From Butyricicoccus pullicaecorum (lineage in GTDB: Bacteria > Bacillota > Clostridia > Oscillospirales > Butyricicoccaceae): DNA of 24,749 nucleotides. The notes below the pieces were generated by a model, which was not told the origin of the DNA, ran no database searches, and saw nothing but the letters and a program-made list of their open reading frames with translations. The position numbers and the translations under genes are program-made. Shown piece after piece: positions 22,893 through 24,749 of this stretch (its first letter is position 1; each line of letters starts with the position of its first letter). The DNA lies in contig JAGZIY010000024.1 of the NCBI GenBank assembly GCA_018365995.1, positions 1-24,749 on the forward strand, read 5' to 3'.

Positions 22893-23714
22893 TTAAGAAA
22901 AAATAGTCGCACACAAATACAGCAAGATAATATGTGCAGGGTAAAAAATGTAGAATAACTGTTTAAGTCCTCGCCCGCGTTCTCCATTATATAACAGCAT
23001 AGGGATAGCGGCGCCGCACATCAGCCATTGAACACTATTCTGGTCTAGTATATATACCATTAAGGAAAATATAAGCAGGATTAAGACCTGAAGGATTCTT
23101 TTGCGTCTGAATATGTAGAATAATACGCCTAATATAATGAGTAGAAATCCACCTTCGACAGTTAGAATACTGGGGATTAATAATGCAATGAATGCTAGTA
23201 TACGAATTAAAATAGCTGGAACATTCTCGTTGAAGGACAAAGCAGCCGCGACAAATAATGGAGCTGTGCATAAAATGGGAATGATACAGCCGAGCAAACT
23301 TTTTAATATCAGTGATGTTTTTCTTTCTGCGATACCCTTCACAAACCAATCCCAAAATTGTATATATAATCCTGTGACAAAAAATGTGCTGAATGCATTG
23401 TTCATTAAAACAATATTGGGATTTGGAAATACTTTGGATATGAAGGCAGTCATCACAGTCATTCCCCAGCTTGCATATAAAAGTCTTTTTAGATAGCTTT
23501 TTCTGCTTTTGGTGTAATAGAAACTATCCGCGGCAAGAAACAAAAAGAGGGGAAATACAGGTCTGCCCAGCATCGTAAGCCACAGCGGTGCACCTGCGGA
23601 AGCATACATTTGGTGAATATGGTCCAACACCATAAGTATCATAGCTATGAGTTTTATTGTGGTTGCATCAAGAATCAACCACTTTTTTGCAATTATATGT
23701 TTCTCTTCTATCAA
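22893..23714 (-). CDS. TraX-family membrane protein (putative acyltransferase)
   Basis: A 273-aa protein with about eight hydrophobic segments, matching the TraX family. In F-plasmids TraX N-acetylates pilin; the role of chromosomal Firmicutes members is not known to me. Motifs include TTIKLIAMILMVLDHIHQMY, LGRPVFPLFLFLAADSF with the conserved R-P-x-F-P, and YIFYPAHIILLYL near the C-terminus. Translation starts at TTG 23714, which overlaps the TGA of the upstream regulator gene (TTGA), with AAGGAG 8 nt upstream. The two are thus coupled. The gene is AT-rich relative to its surroundings, and its transcript ends at the 22828-22860 terminator. Confidence 0.85.
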   Translation of the reverse strand: MIEEKHIIAKKWLILDATTIKLIAMILMVLDHIHQMYASAGAPLWLTMLGRPVFPLFLFLAADSFYYTKSRKSYLKRLLYASWGMTVMTAFISKVFPNPNIVLMNNAFSTFFVTGLYIQFWDWFVKGIAERKTSLILKSLLGCIIPILCTAPLFVAAALSFNENVPAILIRILAFIALLIPSILTVEGGFLLIILGVLFYIFRRKRILQVLILLIFSLMVYILDQNSVQWLMCGAAIPMLLYNGERGRGLKQLFYIFYPAHIILLYLCATIFS

Positions 23715-24109
23715 TTTTTATACTCCTTGTCTTTGTCTGAAAAGTTATTGGAATTATTTTTTTGAACAATATTTTTGAGCAGGTCTTCTGCGGATATTTC
23801 ATAAAGATTTGCCAATGCAATCAGATTCGATGTACTGGGATCTGCACTTCCATTTTCCCATTTTGAAACGGCTTGCCTGCTTACCCCGATCGCTTCCGCA
23901 ACAAATTCCTGTGTCATGCGGCAGCGCGTTCTATTTTCTTTTAATAGTTCTGCCAGAGACAGTCTTACGACTACTTTTTGTTCTCGTACATCTTTGGAAT
24001 TGATATATTTGCGCAGTGCTTTGATAATCAGATACGCAAGATAGACGATGAACGTAATGATGATTAAATAAATAATGATAATCGCAACAGCAATTATTTT
24101 ATAAATCAT
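23711..24109 (-). CDS. XRE-family regulator with N-terminal membrane helix
   Basis: A 132-aa protein. Residues 3-31 form one long hydrophobic helix (IAVAIIIIYLIIITFIVYLA), then a basic linker (KALRKYINSKDVREQK), then a classic XRE helix-turn-helix at about 52-108: LLKENRTRCRMTQEFVAEAIGVSRQAVSKWENG and NLIALANLYEISAEDLL. The ATG at 24109 has GGAGG 10 nt upstream and no internal start would leave the helix out, so the DNA-binding domain really is tethered to the membrane. I recall similar proteins next to TraX-type genes in other gut Firmicutes. It probably controls its own operon; the signal is unknown. Confidence 0.85.
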   Translation of the reverse strand: MIYKIIAVAIIIIYLIIITFIVYLAYLIIKALRKYINSKDVREQKVVVRLSLAELLKENRTRCRMTQEFVAEAIGVSRQAVSKWENGSADPSTSNLIALANLYEISAEDLLKNIVQKNNSNNFSDKDKEYKN

Positions 24110-24237
24110 AGTGAGATATCCTCCTTTCCTATTTGAGTATAGCTTATATCAGTGGTTGCGTCTATCAGCTTTCACGCAACTATTGGTTTACATTACATTT
24201 TTTGCCGATTCAAATCATAATATATTACAGATATCAG

Positions 24238-24270
24238 AAAAAATCCCGCCATATTGTTGGCGGGATTTTT
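24238..24270. terminator. Terminator, second copy of the identical 33-bp pair
   Basis: Same sequence as 22828-22860. On the minus strand it ends the SLH-protein transcript 5 nt after its stop codon. The 128 bp between it and the XRE gene (24110-24237) hold that gene's leader; I see no strong promoter match there. Confidence 0.9.
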
Positions 24271-24275
24271 CAGGT

Positions 24276-24749
24276 TTAGCTGTGCAGGATTTTTTCCATA
24301 AAGCGGGAAATCAGGCTTGCTGCTTCTGCGCGTGTCAGCTTTTGCTGTGGAAGCAGAGCGCCATCACTGCCCTTTAAGATTTCGTTTTCAACTGCCCACT
24401 GCATGGAAGCAGATGCCCAGCTGGAAACCTTTGCAGTATCGGAGAATCCGGTCAGCTTTGCGCTGGAGTTCGGCGCCGGATTTGCCAAACGGTGGAGCAT
24501 GACAACAAGTTCTTCACGAGTTACCATGAGGTTTGGAGAAAACGTGTTGCTGGAGGTGCCGGAAACAATTTGATTTTCGCTTGCCCAAGTCACTGCGTCG
24601 GTGTAATAGGTGCGCCCAACATCACTGAACTGATTGACAGCCTGTACAGCTGGTTCACCAGCCAGACGATACAGCACGGTTACAACCATACTGCGGGACA
24701 TGGACTCGTTGGGGGAGAAGGTATTGGGTTCGGTTCCAACGAACAGTCC
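24276..24749 (-). CDS. C-terminal part of an S-layer-homology (SLH) domain surface protein (partial)
   Basis: The frame is open to the window edge (158 codons seen, start outside). It contains the end of one SLH repeat (GLFVGTEPNTFSPNESMSRS, then VLYRLAG), a complete second (FSDVGRTYYTDAVTWASENQIV...TFSPNLMVTREEL) and a third, more divergent one (FSDTAKVSSWASASMQWAVENEIL...KLTRAEAASLISRF). SLH triplets anchor exported proteins non-covalently to cell-wall polymers, so this is probably a surface enzyme or adhesin with its functional part upstream. The internal Met at 24701 is not the start, because the homology continues before it. Confidence 0.9.
   Translation of the reverse strand, partial: GLFVGTEPNTFSPNESMSRSMVVTVLYRLAGEPAVQAVNQFSDVGRTYYTDAVTWASENQIVSGTSSNTFSPNLMVTREELVVMLHRLANPAPNSSAKLTGFSDTAKVSSWASASMQWAVENEILKGSDGALLPQQKLTRAEAASLISRFMEKILHS

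Larger units (their letters stand above)
22828..24270. repeat. 33-bp direct repeat pair bounding the HTH-TraX unit
   Basis: Positions 22828-22860 and 24238-24270 are identical over 33 nt in the same orientation, 1410 bp apart. The match stops abruptly on both sides. Each copy is a full terminator. The 1377 bp between them contain only the TraX-type gene and the membrane-tethered XRE gene and are visibly richer in A+T than kbaZ on one side and the SLH gene on the other. Either the terminator was duplicated, or a segment was acquired by recombination at it. Confidence 0.8.

Noticed and set aside
22828..24270. CRISPR or transposon ends formed by the 33-bp pair
   Set aside because: Only two copies 1.4 kb apart, each a complete intrinsic terminator; no transposase, spacers or target-site duplication visible.

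Overview
The window looks like chromosomal DNA from an endospore-forming, anaerobic, gut-type member of the Clostridia. An Oscillospirales/Butyricicoccaceae-like origin is my guess from gene style and roughly balanced base composition; the family is not proven. Sporulation genes (spoIID, spoIIQ, spoVAD, spoVAE), Gram-positive ribosome-binding sites, mannose-family PTS genes and S-layer-homology repeats all fit this. I see no rRNA, tRNA, CRISPR array or complete insertion sequence.

Layout. Positions 1-730 hold the tail of a probable large serine recombinase directly abutting an XRE-type membrane regulator gene that has lost its DNA-binding half; this reads as the edge of an integrated element. 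Next, on the minus strand, come a GufA-like ZIP metal transporter and citrate synthase with a good sigma-A promoter. spoIID and spoIIQ follow on the plus strand and converge on a NifX-like/Mrp pair (minus). At 6.9-10.0 kb lies an envelope module: a DUF4358-type lipoprotein, an MBOAT O-acyltransferase and a DHHW protein. spoVAE and spoVAD (minus) follow, with a recognisable sigma-G-type promoter but no spoVAC beside them.

Positions 11.9-22.8 kb form a coherent amino-sugar catabolism locus: PTS IIB-IIC-IID, an unknown membrane-anchored helical protein, IIA and an AgaS-type SIS isomerase/deaminase. After a terminator come yajC, an AraC-family regulator (minus), nagA/agaA deacetylase coupled to an unknown four-helix membrane protein, and the divergent pair kbaY/gatY-type aldolase and kbaZ/gatZ. 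The inferred route is PTS uptake of N-acetylgalactosamine or a similar sugar, deacetylation, deamination/isomerisation to tagatose-6-P, phosphorylation by a kinase not encoded here, and cleavage by the aldolase. A 14-nt motif occurs as a 21-bp-spaced direct repeat at the PTS promoter and again at the regulator's own promoter, which suggests an AraC-type operator; a cre-like site overlaps the PTS copy.

The right end carries an AT-rich two-gene unit (membrane-tethered XRE regulator plus TraX-family protein) lying between two identical 33-bp terminators, then the C-terminal part of an SLH-domain surface protein that runs off the window.

The most promising leads are the AraC/PTS regulon with its two uncharacterised membrane proteins, the repeat-bounded HTH-TraX unit, and the recombinase/regulator junction at the left edge. 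All are sequence-based inferences.
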